Origin: Sphingomonadaceae bacterium OTU29LAMAA1 | GTDB lineage: Bacteria; Pseudomonadota; Alphaproteobacteria; Sphingomonadales; Sphingomonadaceae | Assembly: GCA_024072375.1 (NCBI GenBank) | Contig: CP099617.1 | Coordinates: 3,479,001-3,543,000, forward strand | Direction: 5' to 3' | Length of the DNA stretch: 64,000 nt | Shown: positions 48,700 to 58,070 of the stretch, piece after piece | Position numbering within the stretch: position 1 is the first letter of the stretch | How the letters are laid out: each line of letters begins with the position of its first letter | The notes under the pieces: generated by a model | Databases searched by the model: none | The model's input: only the letters and a program-made list of their open reading frames with translations | Told to the model about the DNA's origin: nothing | Translations under genes and position numbers: made by a program

Positions 48700-51498
48700 A
48701 TGACCGACGCCCCTGCTACACCCCCGGTCGCCGCCAAAGATTGGCGCGACACCGTCTTCCTGCCGAAGACCGATTTTCCGATGAAGGCGGGGCTCGCCGC
48801 GAAGGAACCGGTGATCCTGGAGCGCTGGGCGAAGATCGGCGTCTACGACCGCTTGCGCGAACAGCGCAGCGGTCGCGAGAAGTTCATCCTGCACGACGGC
48901 CCGCCCTACGCCAACGGCGACATCCACATGGGCCATGCGATGAACAAGGTGCTGAAGGACATCATCGTCCGCAGCCAGTCGCTGATGGGCAAGGACGCGC
49001 CCTATGTTCCCGGCTGGGACTGCCACGGCCTGCCGATCGAATGGAAGGTCGAGGAGGCGTATCGTGCCAAGAAGCAGAACAAGGACGAGGTGCCGGTCGC
49101 GCAGTTCCGCGCCGAATGCCGTGCCTATGCCGATCGTTGGGTCGGCGTGCAGCGCGACCAGTTCCAGCGGCTTGGCGTGATGGGCGACTGGGCCGACCCG
49201 TATCTGACGATGAACTACGACGCCGAGGCGACGATCGTCGGCGAATTGCTCAAGTTCGCCGAGAGCGGCCAGCTGTATCGCGGCGCCAAGCCCGTCATGT
49301 GGTCGCCGGTCGAAAAGACCGCGCTGGCCGAGGCGGAGGTCGAATATGAGGACATCGTCTCGACCCAGATCGACGTCGGGTTCGAGATCGCATCTGCGCC
49401 CGAGGCCGACGTGCTGGTCGGCGCGACTGCGGTGATCTGGACGACGACGCCGTGGACGATTCCGGTCAATCAGGCGCTCGCGTACAATCCGGCGCTCGAT
49501 TACGTGCTGTTCGGGTGCGGCGGGCGGCGGTTCCTCGTCGAGGAAAACCTGATGGGTGCGTTCATGAAGCGCACCGGCATCCAGATGGAGGAATTCCTCG
49601 CGCTGGTGAAGGGTGCTGCGCTGGAGGGTGCGACCGCGCTGCATCCGATGCATGCGCTCGGCGGGTTCTTCGCGAAGCCGCGGCCGTTCCTGCCGGGCGA
49701 GTTCGTGACGCGCGATGCGGGTACGGGCCTCGTCCATATGGCGCCGGATCATGGCGAGGACGATTTCCTGCTGTGCAAGGCGCATGGGCTGGAGCCGGTG
49801 TTCGCGGTCGACGGCGCGGGCATGTACCGTGCCGACTGGGGCTGGCTCGGCGGGCAGGGCAGCGTCATCAACAAGAAGTTCGTCAGTGCCGATGGACCGA
49901 TCTGTACCGATCTGCGCGAGGCAGGTGGCCTGCTGTCGGCATCGGATGATTTTGCGCACAGCTATCCGCATTCGTGGCGGTCGAAGGCGAAGGTGATCTT
50001 CCGCGCGACCCCGCAATGGTTCATCCCGATGGATCGCGCCATCCTGAACGGCGGAGAGGGGGCGAGCAACGGCGCGACGCTGCGCGAAACCGCGCTCGAC
50101 GCGATCGAGCACACCCGCTGGGTGCCCGCGCGCTCGCAGAACCGCATCCGATCGATGGTGGAAGGACGGCCTGACTGGGTCATCAGCCGCCAGCGCGCCT
50201 GGGGCGTGCCGATCGCGCTCTACGTGCATCGCGAAACGGGCGAGTATCTCAATGATCCCGCGGTCAACGCCCGGATCATCGCCGCCTTTCGCGAAAACGG
50301 TGCGGATGCGTGGTTCACCGCGGACCATCAGTTGCTGCTCGGGGCGGATTACGACCTCGCCAATTATGAGCCGCAGAAGGACATTCTCGACGTCTGGTTC
50401 GACAGCGGCTGTACGCATGTCTTCACCGTCGAGGCGCGCTATGGCGCAGACGTTCGCGCCAACCTGTATCTGGAGGGAAGCGACCAGCATCGCGGCTGGT
50501 TCCAGTCGTCGCTGCTCGAAAGCTGCGGCACGCGCGGGCGTGCGCCCTATGACGCGGTGCTGACTCACGGCTTCGCGCTCGACGGGCAGGGGCGCAAGAT
50601 GTCGAAGAGCCTCGGCAACGTCGTCGATCCGCTCAAGATCATTGGCGAAAGCGGCGCGGACATCCTGCGCATGTGGGTCGCCTCGACGGATTATTTCGAC
50701 GACGTGCGGATCGGCAAGGAAGTGCTGTCGACCGCGTCCGACGCCTATCGCAAGCTGCGCAACACGTTCCGTTACATGCTCGGCGCGCTCGACGGGTTCG
50801 ACGAGAGCGAACGCGTCGCGGTCGAGGCGATGCCGGAGCTGGAACGCTACGTCCTGACGCTGCTTGGTCAGTTGGACATGGACCTGCGCGAAGCGGCGGA
50901 CGGTTTCGAACTCAACCGCTATCTGCGCCGCCTGACCGATTTCGCGAATGAGGATCTGTCGGCGTTCTTCTTCGATATCCGCAAGGATTCGCTGTATTGC
51001 GACGGCGCGACCGATCCGAAGCGGCGCGCGTACCGGACGGTGCTCGACACGCTGTTCCATGCTCTGGTCCGGTATGCCGCACCGATCCTGTGCTTCACCG
51101 CCGAAGAGGTCTGGCAGGCGCGTTTCCCGAGCGAGGACGGCTCGGTGCATTTCCTCGAATGGCCCGAACTGCCGGCATTGCCGGGCGATCAACCGCTGAG
51201 CACCGACTGGGCCGACGTTCGCCGCCTGCGCACCACAGTGACAGAGGCGATCGAGCCGCTGCGCCGCGAGAAGACGGTACGCTCCAGCCTCGAAGCCGAG
51301 GTGACGGTGCCGGATATGCCGCTGTCGGCGGATGCGCTGGCGGAGACGTTCATCGTCGCGCGTGTGTCGCAGGCCGAAGATGTCGGCGTCACCCGCACCG
51401 ATTACCTGAAGTGCGGACGCTGCTGGCGGCATCTGCCCGAAGTGAGCGCGGACGGCGAATTGTGCGCGCGCTGCGAGGACGTGGTCGGTCATGCGTAA
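48700..51498 (+). CDS. ileS: Isoleucyl-tRNA synthetase
   Basis: A 932-residue class I synthetase. HIGH box HMGH (76-79) in NGDIHMGHAMNK, KMSKS box in GRKMSKSLGNV, editing domain in between (TTTPWTIP), and a C-terminal zinc finger (CGRCWRHLP...CARCED). The start MTDAPATPP at 48700 is preferred over an in-frame ATG at 48655. Overlaps lspA by eight bases. Confidence 0.97.
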   Translation: MTDAPATPPVAAKDWRDTVFLPKTDFPMKAGLAAKEPVILERWAKIGVYDRLREQRSGREKFILHDGPPYANGDIHMGHAMNKVLKDIIVRSQSLMGKDAPYVPGWDCHGLPIEWKVEEAYRAKKQNKDEVPVAQFRAECRAYADRWVGVQRDQFQRLGVMGDWADPYLTMNYDAEATIVGELLKFAESGQLYRGAKPVMWSPVEKTALAEAEVEYEDIVSTQIDVGFEIASAPEADVLVGATAVIWTTTPWTIPVNQALAYNPALDYVLFGCGGRRFLVEENLMGAFMKRTGIQMEEFLALVKGAALEGATALHPMHALGGFFAKPRPFLPGEFVTRDAGTGLVHMAPDHGEDDFLLCKAHGLEPVFAVDGAGMYRADWGWLGGQGSVINKKFVSADGPICTDLREAGGLLSASDDFAHSYPHSWRSKAKVIFRATPQWFIPMDRAILNGGEGASNGATLRETALDAIEHTRWVPARSQNRIRSMVEGRPDWVISRQRAWGVPIALYVHRETGEYLNDPAVNARIIAAFRENGADAWFTADHQLLLGADYDLANYEPQKDILDVWFDSGCTHVFTVEARYGADVRANLYLEGSDQHRGWFQSSLLESCGTRGRAPYDAVLTHGFALDGQGRKMSKSLGNVVDPLKIIGESGADILRMWVASTDYFDDVRIGKEVLSTASDAYRKLRNTFRYMLGALDGFDESERVAVEAMPELERYVLTLLGQLDMDLREAADGFELNRYLRRLTDFANEDLSAFFFDIRKDSLYCDGATDPKRRAYRTVLDTLFHALVRYAAPILCFTAEEVWQARFPSEDGSVHFLEWPELPALPGDQPLSTDWADVRRLRTTVTEAIEPLRREKTVRSSLEAEVTVPDMPLSADALAETFIVARVSQAEDVGVTRTDYLKCGRCWRHLPEVSADGELCARCEDVVGHA

Positions 51499-52000
51499 TG
51501 CTCCGATCGCGGGCTTCGTGACCGCGGCCGTATTGTTCCTTGCGGATCAGGCGTCGAAGATCGCGGTGACTGATGGCTTGCAGCTCAACGAGTTGACGGC
51601 CGAACGCGTCATCACGCCGTTCTTCAACCTGCGCTTCGTCGCCAACCACGGTATTTCGCTGGGACTGCTCCACGCCGACACCAACACCATGCGCTGGGCG
51701 CTGGTGGCGATGACCGGCGCCATCGCGGTCGCGGTCGCGGTGTGGATGACGCGCGAGCCGAACCGCGCCGACCGTATAGCGCTGGGCGCAATCCTGGGCG
51801 GTGCGCTCGGCAACATCGTCGATCGCGTGCGCTTTGGCTATGTCGTCGATTTCGCCGACCTGCATTTCGGCGACTGGCGGCCGTTCCTCGTCTTCAACGT
51901 CGCCGATGCGGCGATCACCCTCGGTGTGCTGGTGCTGCTTGTCCGCGCGCTCCTGATGCGCGACAAGCGCGATGTTTCCTCGGAGAATCCCCATGCGTAA
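51491..52000 (+). CDS. lspA: Lipoprotein signal peptidase (signal peptidase II)
   Basis: A 169-residue inner-membrane aspartic protease with four membrane helices. The catalytic pair is Asp120 in GYVVDFADL and Asp139 in FNVADAAIT. It removes signal peptides from diacylated prolipoproteins. It overlaps both ileS and the downstream lipoprotein gene, whose product it must process. Confidence 0.96.
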   Translation: MRNAPIAGFVTAAVLFLADQASKIAVTDGLQLNELTAERVITPFFNLRFVANHGISLGLLHADTNTMRWALVAMTGAIAVAVAVWMTREPNRADRIALGAILGGALGNIVDRVRFGYVVDFADLHFGDWRPFLVFNVADAAITLGVLVLLVRALLMRDKRDVSSENPHA

Positions 52001-52403
52001 GTCAGTTCCGATTCTCGCCGGCCTCGCCTGCGTCGTCCTCCTCTCCGGTTGCGCCAAGAGCGGCTACGATCGCGCTCGTCCGGACGAATTCGCCGTCGCG
52101 CGGCAGGCCCCGCTGGTAATCCCGCCCGATTATTCGCTGGTCCCGCCACAGCCCGGCGCCGCCCGCCCACAGGACAACGCGACGCAGGCCCAGACGCTAA
52201 ATGCGCTGTTCGGCGGCAATACGCAGCGCTCCGCGGCGGAGAACGGCGTCGTGACCCAGGCGGGCGGGGAAAGCGCGGACGCAGGTATCCGATCGTCGGT
52301 CGGCGATCCGTCGACCAACGTCGTCGACAAGGGCGCGACGACCCGGGACATCGTCGCCGCGCCGGAGGGCGATGGTCAGGACGCGAAGGCTTCGGCGCAA
52401 TAG
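51993..52403 (+). CDS. DUF3035 (BamF-like) lipoprotein
   Basis: A 136-residue lipoprotein: signal ending LLSGC, then RARPDEFAVARQAPLVIPPDYSL, the DUF3035 signature. Alphaproteobacterial members of this kind are linked to the outer-membrane assembly machinery (BamF) and share the RPDEF motif with BamC-type proteins. The rest is low-complexity and probably disordered. The ATG at 51993 lies inside lspA (eight-base overlap); GGAG precedes it. Confidence 0.85.
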   Translation: MRKSVPILAGLACVVLLSGCAKSGYDRARPDEFAVARQAPLVIPPDYSLVPPQPGAARPQDNATQAQTLNALFGGNTQRSAAENGVVTQAGGESADAGIRSSVGDPSTNVVDKGATTRDIVAAPEGDGQDAKASAQ

Positions 52404-52414
52404 TCCGGGCGATC

Positions 52415-52441
52415 GTCATGGCGAGCGCAGCGAAGCAATCC
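52415..52441. repeat. Dispersed GTCATTGCGAGC-type repeat, family D
   Basis: GTCATGGCGAGCGCAGCGAAGCAATCC, close to the reverse complement of the copy at 34961. It lies in the short gap between the DUF3035 lipoprotein and the converging mscS-type gene. Confidence 0.65.
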
Positions 52442-52509
52442 GGCGTTCCGCGTGGAGCCCCGGGTCGCTCGCTGTGATCATACTGACGGGGCGCGGTCGC
52501 GGAAGCCGC

Positions 52510-53781
52510 TCAGTCTTCGCGGCGGCTGCGGATATAGATTTCCTGCCGCGGCACGGGCACGACGATGCCGTTGTCCTTGAACATCCACCACAAGCGGTTG
52601 AGCACGTCGGATTTGACGTTGCCGACGCCGCTTTCCGGATCACTGATCCACGCGAGGATCTCGTGCTCGACGGCATAATCGCCATAGGACGTCAGCCAGA
52701 CGTTAGGCTTGGGGCTGTTGAGCACGCGGGGTGAATCGGTCGCCGCCTTCAGCATCAGTTCCTGTGCCAGCCTGAGGTCGCTTTCATACGCCACCCCGAC
52801 GGGGATGCGGACGCGAACGTTGCGGTTGGTGTAGGACCAGTTCTCCACCTCCTGCGTCATCAGATTCTCGTTTGGAATCAAATGCTCCTTGCCGTCGCGC
52901 GTAACGACGGACACGGCGCGCACGCCGATCTTGTTGACCCAGCCGAAGCTGTCGCCGACGACGATCACGTCGCCCGGCTTGATCGACCGGTCCATCAGCA
53001 GGATGATGCCGGCGATCAGATTGCCGATCGTCTTTTGCAGGCCGAAACCGACCGCGAGCCCGAATGCGCCCGAAAAGACGGCGAAGGCGGTGAGGTCGAT
53101 GCCGAGCAGGTCGATACCGATGAAGAAAGCGGCGATGACGACGGCGATCGCCGCGATCTTCTGGCCCAGCAGCTTCTGCGTCGCGTCAAGTCCGTTTGAA
53201 CGACCGATGGCGTGACCGATGATGCGGTTGGCGAGCCGCACGATCGCGATCAGCGAGATCGACACGATCAGGATCGTCACCAGCGACAACAGCGAGAAGC
53301 GGCGTGCGCCGACGTTGAACCCGACGAGGTCGAGCGTGTCGCTGATCGGCTGCAATCCGCCGACCGCGCGGCTGAACAGGCCGACGAACAGGATCCCGGC
53401 GACCAGCCACGACGCCCAGCGCGGGATGCCGACGCCGCGGAGCAGCTGGTGCATAAACAGCGCCGTCGCCGAGCCGAGCGCCAGCCCGATCGGCACCCCG
53501 GCATAGGCGTGCCAGCTATATGCGTTGGCGACGATCGCCAGCGCCAGCGCGCAGCTGCCGTGACGGACGATCAGGCACATGCGGGGGCCGAGCCCCTCGG
53601 CATGATTGGCGACGTGCGCCTTCCACGCGGTGGCGAGCCGCTGGCCGATCGTACGTCCGGCCAATACGCCGAGCACGAGGCAGAGAAGCACCAGCCCACC
53701 GGCTGCGGCAGTCTCGATTGCATCGGCCTGCGTCGGCAGCGGCAGGCCGGTTTCCCGCCACCAGCCGCGCAGCGTCGTCAC
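52510..53781 (-). CDS. MscS-family mechanosensitive ion channel
   Basis: A 423-residue protein with five to six membrane helices, the pore helix FSGAFGLAVGFGLQKTIGNLIAG (Gly/Ala-rich, as in MscS TM3) and a cytoplasmic beta domain starting DRSIKPGDVIVVGDSFGWV. It is a medium-length member. Start is GTG at 53781, overlapping the stop of the cystathionine beta-lyase gene (GTGA), so it is last in a minus-strand run. Confidence 0.93.
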   Translation of the reverse strand: MTTLRGWWRETGLPLPTQADAIETAAAGGLVLLCLVLGVLAGRTIGQRLATAWKAHVANHAEGLGPRMCLIVRHGSCALALAIVANAYSWHAYAGVPIGLALGSATALFMHQLLRGVGIPRWASWLVAGILFVGLFSRAVGGLQPISDTLDLVGFNVGARRFSLLSLVTILIVSISLIAIVRLANRIIGHAIGRSNGLDATQKLLGQKIAAIAVVIAAFFIGIDLLGIDLTAFAVFSGAFGLAVGFGLQKTIGNLIAGIILLMDRSIKPGDVIVVGDSFGWVNKIGVRAVSVVTRDGKEHLIPNENLMTQEVENWSYTNRNVRVRIPVGVAYESDLRLAQELMLKAATDSPRVLNSPKPNVWLTSYGDYAVEHEILAWISDPESGVGNVKSDVLNRLWWMFKDNGIVVPVPRQEIYIRSRRED

Positions 53782-54983
53782 GCCAGCGCCGCCCGGAAGG
53801 CCGCGAGCCCATGGTCCAGATCGGCTATCAGATCCGCCGTATCCTCCAGCCCGATCTGCAACCGCACCAGCGGCCCGGCATAATCGCGCGGCGCGGCGGT
53901 GCGGATGCGGGCCGGATCGGCGGGAATGGCGAGGCTCTCGAACCCGCCCCAGCTGTATCCGATCCCGAACAGATCCAGCCGGTCGATCAACGCCGCCCGT
54001 GCCGCCTCGTCGCCGCCGTTCAGCACGAACGAGAACAACCCGCTTGATCCCTTGAAGTCGCGCGCCCAGACGTCATGGCCGGGGCAGGAGGGCAGGGCAG
54101 GGTGCAGCACCTGCGCCACCTCCGGCCGTCCTTCCAGCCAACGCGCGATCTCCAACGCGCTGTGCTGATGCTGCGCCAGCCGCACTGCCATCGTCCGGAG
54201 GCCGCGGCTGCCGAGCCAGCTGTCGTCGGGCGAGGCGACTTGTCCCAGCAGATGGCTCATATCGCGTAGCTTGGCGAAATGGCCGGGGGCGGCGGTGACC
54301 GATCCGAGCATGACGTCACTATGCCCGACGACGTATTTGGTGGCGGCAAGGATTGTCAGGTCGACGCCCTGTTCGATCGCCGGAAAGAACAGCGGCGTCG
54401 CCCAGGTGTTGTCGAGCAGCGTCACCAGCCCGTGGCGCTTGGCGACGGCGACGATCGCCGGCACGTCCTGCACCTCGAAGGTCAGGCTGCCGGGGCTTTC
54501 CATGAAGATCGCCTTGGTCGCCGGCCCGATCAGTTCGGCGATGCCGGCGCCGATCAGTGGATCGTAGAAGCGGGTGGTGATGCCGAAGCGCTTGAGCAAC
54601 TGCATCGCCTGACCCCGCGTCGGATCGTAGGCGCTGTCGACCAGCAGCAGCTCGTCGCCCGGCGACAGGACCGACAGCAACGCCGCCGCGATCGCCGCCA
54701 CGCCGGACGGATAGAGGAACGTCGCCTCCGCCCCCGGCTCCAGCGACGTTAACGCGTCGGCCAGACTCCACTGCGTCGGCGTGCCGCGGCGGCCGTAATA
54801 CAGCCGGTGGTGGGTGTCCTTGCCGGCACTGGCGCGCAGGTCGGCGATGCTGTCGTACAGGATCGTCGAGGCGCGCCAGACCGGCGGGTTGACGATCCCG
54901 CCGGTCCATTCCTTGCGTCGACCGGCCTGGACGACGCGGGTGGCGTCGCCCAGCTTGCGGTCGCTGTCGTTATTATCCGTCAA
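53778..54983 (-). CDS. metC: Cystathionine beta-lyase
   Basis: A 401-residue PLP enzyme of the Cys/Met metabolism family. Lys216 in ILAATKYVVGHSD binds PLP; Asp191 in LLDNTWATP and SAYDPTR are conserved. SWGGFESLAIP near the C-terminus is typical of MetC. The most sensible start is TTG at 54983 (MTDNNDSDRKLGDATR), overlapping the sulfurtransferase stop by 11 bases; the frame further upstream runs inside that gene. It splits cystathionine to homocysteine, pyruvate and ammonia. Confidence 0.9.
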   Translation of the reverse strand: MTDNNDSDRKLGDATRVVQAGRRKEWTGGIVNPPVWRASTILYDSIADLRASAGKDTHHRLYYGRRGTPTQWSLADALTSLEPGAEATFLYPSGVAAIAAALLSVLSPGDELLLVDSAYDPTRGQAMQLLKRFGITTRFYDPLIGAGIAELIGPATKAIFMESPGSLTFEVQDVPAIVAVAKRHGLVTLLDNTWATPLFFPAIEQGVDLTILAATKYVVGHSDVMLGSVTAAPGHFAKLRDMSHLLGQVASPDDSWLGSRGLRTMAVRLAQHQHSALEIARWLEGRPEVAQVLHPALPSCPGHDVWARDFKGSSGLFSFVLNGGDEAARAALIDRLDLFGIGYSWGGFESLAIPADPARIRTAAPRDYAGPLVRLQIGLEDTADLIADLDHGLAAFRAALA

Positions 54984-55836
54984 CGGTTTCGCGCGCTCCC
55001 ATGGCCTTGGGCGTCGAGCGGTCCGCTCCCCATTCCGACCAGCTGCCGTCGTAGAGCGCGGAGTCCTTGCCCAGCAAGTGCAGACCGAACGCCAGCACCG
55101 ATGCCGTGATCCCCGAACCGCAGGTGGTGACGATTGGCCGGTCGAGTTCGATGCCCGCACTTTCGAACGCCGCCCTCAGATCGTCGCCACGCTTCCACGT
55201 GCCGTCGGCGTTGAGCAACGCATCATAACGCAGATTCTTCGACCCTGGAATGTGACCAGCATGCGTCGCAGGGCGGGGATCCGGCTCTTCACCCGTAAAA
55301 CGGGCCGGCGAGCGTGCATCGACCACCTGTTCGGCGCCGCTGTCGACGTTCGCCTTCATCTGATCGAGCGTCCGCACGGTCTTGCTGTCCGCCCAGACCG
55401 TGAAGTGGCGGTGGCGCAGTGTTTCCTTGCCGCTCGCCGTCTCGCGCCCCTCGGCCTGCCACTTGGCCAGGCCACCGTCGAGGATCGCGACGTCATGCGC
55501 GCCGAAGGTGCGCAGCATCCACCACGCCCGTGCCGCGGTACGATGCGGCGAGTTGTCGTAAAGCACGATGCGGCTGCCATCGCCAAGGCCGAGGCTCTGC
55601 ATGCGGCTGGCGAATTTCTCCGCAGTCGGCAGCATCATCGGCAGGTCGCTATCGGTGTCGCGTAATTCGCCGAGGTTCATGAACACAGCGCTGGGGATGT
55701 GCGCCGCCTCATATTCGGCGGCGGCATCGCGCGGTGCCTCGCCAGGGAAGTTGGCGAAATAGGTGGCATCGACGATCCTGAGATCGCTTGTCCCGAGTTC
55801 ACCGGCCAGCCATTCGGTCGTCACCAACGCGTCCAT
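54973..55836 (-). CDS. sseA: 3-mercaptopyruvate sulfurtransferase
   Basis: A 287-residue two-domain rhodanese. The active-site loop is CGSGITAS with Cys239, the mercaptopyruvate type rather than the CRxGxx loop of thiosulfate sulfurtransferases. The ATG at 55836 is supported by GGAGAG five bases upstream; an ATG at 55848 is an alternative. Overlap with metC suggests joint expression in cysteine/methionine sulfur handling. Confidence 0.95.
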   Translation of the reverse strand: MDALVTTEWLAGELGTSDLRIVDATYFANFPGEAPRDAAAEYEAAHIPSAVFMNLGELRDTDSDLPMMLPTAEKFASRMQSLGLGDGSRIVLYDNSPHRTAARAWWMLRTFGAHDVAILDGGLAKWQAEGRETASGKETLRHRHFTVWADSKTVRTLDQMKANVDSGAEQVVDARSPARFTGEEPDPRPATHAGHIPGSKNLRYDALLNADGTWKRGDDLRAAFESAGIELDRPIVTTCGSGITASVLAFGLHLLGKDSALYDGSWSEWGADRSTPKAMGARETVDG

Positions 55837-55916
55837 CGCACTCTCCATGTTTACGCGTGCCATATTGCGACACGGGTTAGTCGGGCGAACGACTGGGGAG
55901 GAGTGCCCGGAACGCC

Positions 55917-57461
55917 TCAATAACCGGCATCGCCGCCGCTGTCGAGGGCCTGTAAGAAAGTTTCAGCTTGAGCACGCGTTTCGTTGTGAGATTGCGCGGA
56001 CTGCTTGCCCCACGTACTATATGGCATGCGCAGGCGCTGGTTGGTGCCGAGCTTGTCCTCGTGCCGCGCCAGAAAATTCCAATAGAGCGCGTTGAACGGA
56101 CAGGCATTCTCGCCAACCCGCTGCTTCACGTCATACCGGCAATGCCCGCAATAATCGCTCATCCGGTCGATGTATGCGCCGGACGAGATGTACGGCTTCG
56201 ATCCCAGTAATCCGCCGTCACCGAACTGGCTCATCCCGAGCGTATTGGGCAATTCGACCCATTCATAGGCGTCGATATAGACTTCCAGATACCAGCGGTG
56301 GACCTCCGCCGGGTTCGCCCCGATCAGCAGCGCGAAATTGCCGGTGACCATCAGCCGCTGGATATGGTGCGCGTGCGCGGTGGCGAGCGTCTGGCCGATC
56401 GATTCCTTCAGGCAGTGCATGTCGGTGTCGCCGGTCCAATACCAGCCGGGCAGCTTGCGATGGTGATCGAGGAAGTTGCGGTCGACATAACCCGGCCCCT
56501 CGCGCCAGTAGATGCCGCGCATATATTCGCGCCAGCCGATGATCTGGCGGATATAGCCCTCGACCGAATTGAGCGGTGCGCGGCCGGCGCGATGTTCCGC
56601 TTCCGCCCGGCGGCACAGGTCGATCGGATCGAGCAGCCCCGAATTGATGTACGGCGACAGGATCGAATGCCACAGGTGCCGCTCGCCGGTGAGCATCGCA
56701 TCCTCGTAATCGCCGAACTGTGGCAGTGCCTTGGCCATGAAATAATCGGCCTGCTTCTCCGCATCCGCCGCGGTGACGGCATAATCGAACCCTTCCAGCG
56801 TGCCGGGATGATCGGCGAATCGCGCCGCCACCAGTGCCAGCACCTCCTGCGTCACCGCATCGGGTACGAAGGCGTGCGGGCGCGGCATGAACAGGTCGTT
56901 CTTGGCCGGCTTGCGGTTCTCCTTGTCGAAGTTCCAGCGGTCGCCGACCGGTTTCCTGCCGTCCATCAGCAGCCCGGTCTTACGCCGCATCTCGCGATAG
57001 AAGAACTCCATCACCAGCTGCTTGCGGTCGGTCGCCCAGGCGTCGAACTCCGCATGGGTGGCGAGGAAGCGATCGTCGGCGCGGATGTCGACGGGAATGC
57101 CGAATAGGGTTTCCCAGCTGTCGAGCATCGCGGCGACGCGCCATTCGCCGGCTTCGGTGACGACGATCCGGTCGGGCGCGTGACGGTCGACCGCGCGGGC
57201 GATCTCGCCGGTGAAGCTGCCGGCATTGTCGGGATCGTCGAGGCGGACGTAATCTACCTGCCACCCCGCCTCGGTCAGCGCCTGCGCATGATGCCGCATC
57301 GCCGAAAAGATATAGGCGATCTTCTGCTTGTGATGGCGGACGTAGGTCGTCTCCTCCGCCACCTCCATCATCAGCAGCACGGTCTGAGCGGGATCGGCAT
57401 CGCGCAGCGACGACAGCGTCATGCTGAGCTGGTCGCCCAGAATGGGAACGAGCGTTTTCAT
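55917..57461 (-). CDS. Iron-sulfur cryptochrome/photolyase (FeS-BCP, PhrB/CryB type)
   Basis: A 514-residue flavoprotein of the prokaryotic (6-4) photolyase/cryptochrome branch. The four [4Fe-4S] ligands are Cys350, Cys438, Cys441 and Cys454 ([21 protein letters not shown]), the same numbering as in Agrobacterium PhrB. The N-terminal antenna domain starts LVPILGDQL. Family members repair (6-4) photoproducts or act as photoreceptors, using FAD and a lumazine antenna. It is 80 bases upstream of sseA on the same strand and divergent from queF. Confidence 0.95.
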   Translation of the reverse strand: MKTLVPILGDQLSMTLSSLRDADPAQTVLLMMEVAEETTYVRHHKQKIAYIFSAMRHHAQALTEAGWQVDYVRLDDPDNAGSFTGEIARAVDRHAPDRIVVTEAGEWRVAAMLDSWETLFGIPVDIRADDRFLATHAEFDAWATDRKQLVMEFFYREMRRKTGLLMDGRKPVGDRWNFDKENRKPAKNDLFMPRPHAFVPDAVTQEVLALVAARFADHPGTLEGFDYAVTAADAEKQADYFMAKALPQFGDYEDAMLTGERHLWHSILSPYINSGLLDPIDLCRRAEAEHRAGRAPLNSVEGYIRQIIGWREYMRGIYWREGPGYVDRNFLDHHRKLPGWYWTGDTDMHCLKESIGQTLATAHAHHIQRLMVTGNFALLIGANPAEVHRWYLEVYIDAYEWVELPNTLGMSQFGDGGLLGSKPYISSGAYIDRMSDYCGHCRYDVKQRVGENACPFNALYWNFLARHEDKLGTNQRLRMPYSTWGKQSAQSHNETRAQAETFLQALDSGGDAGY

Positions 57462-57489
57462 CCGGCCTTGCGTCTCCTACATGGGCCGC

Positions 57490-57936
57490 ATGACCCCAAT
57501 GCACCTCGGCCAGTCCAGCCAATTGCCCGCGTCTCCGGAAGAGGCGGTGCTCGATTATGTTCCCAACCCGCGCGTCGGCAGCACCTATCTGGTGCGGTTC
57601 GCGGTGCCGGAATTCACGTCGCTGTGTCCCGTCACCGGTCAGCCGGATTTCGCGCATCTGGTAATCGACTATGTCCCCGGCGACACCATCGTCGAATCCA
57701 AATCGCTCAAGCTGTTCCTCGGCGCATTCCGCAACCATGCCGGATTCCACGAAGATTGCACCGTCGGCATCGGCCAACGCCTGTTCGACGAGATGCGCCC
57801 CGTTTGGCTGCGGATCGGCGGCTATTGGTATCCGCGCGGCGGCATCCCGATCGACGTGTTCTGGCAGTCGTCCGCGCCGCCCGCTGACCTTTGGCTGCCG
57901 GATCAGGGCGTTGCACCGTATCGCGGTAGAGGTTGA
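57490..57936 (+). CDS. queF: NADPH-dependent 7-cyano-7-deazaguanine reductase
   Basis: About 148 residues, the short (unimodular) QueF of the tunnel fold. It reduces preQ0 to preQ1 in queuosine synthesis. Cys46 in [13 protein letters not shown] forms the thioimide; [21 protein letters not shown] is the NADPH/substrate segment. ATGs at 57481 and 57499 are also possible starts. No other queuosine gene is near. Confidence 0.94.
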   Translation: MTPMHLGQSSQLPASPEEAVLDYVPNPRVGSTYLVRFAVPEFTSLCPVTGQPDFAHLVIDYVPGDTIVESKSLKLFLGAFRNHAGFHEDCTVGIGQRLFDEMRPVWLRIGGYWYPRGGIPIDVFWQSSAPPADLWLPDQGVAPYRGRG

Positions 57937-57966
57937 GGCAAATCAAGACGATGCGAAGGTTGCGGT

Positions 57967-57994
57967 GCAACATTCCTGCAACATTCCTGCAACC
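57967..57994 (+). repeat. 11-base direct repeats upstream of the glycosyltransferase
   Basis: GCAACATTCCT occurs twice in tandem and is followed by a partial third unit (GCAACC). It lies 76 bases before the start codon of the GT4-toroid gene. A small hairpin (GTGGCTTCGCCAC) follows at about 58030. It may be an operator; no known site matches. Confidence 0.45.
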
Positions 57995-58070
57995 TTTTGG
58001 CCATGCGAGTGTTCATCTGAACGCAAGGTTGTGGCTTCGCCACAGGTGTTGCGTCAGTAGAGGAACGGGC

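Noticed and set aside
48676..51492. 938-codon minus-strand open frame opposite ileS
   Set aside because: Mirror of a certain ileS gene; no family resemblance and typical antisense composition.
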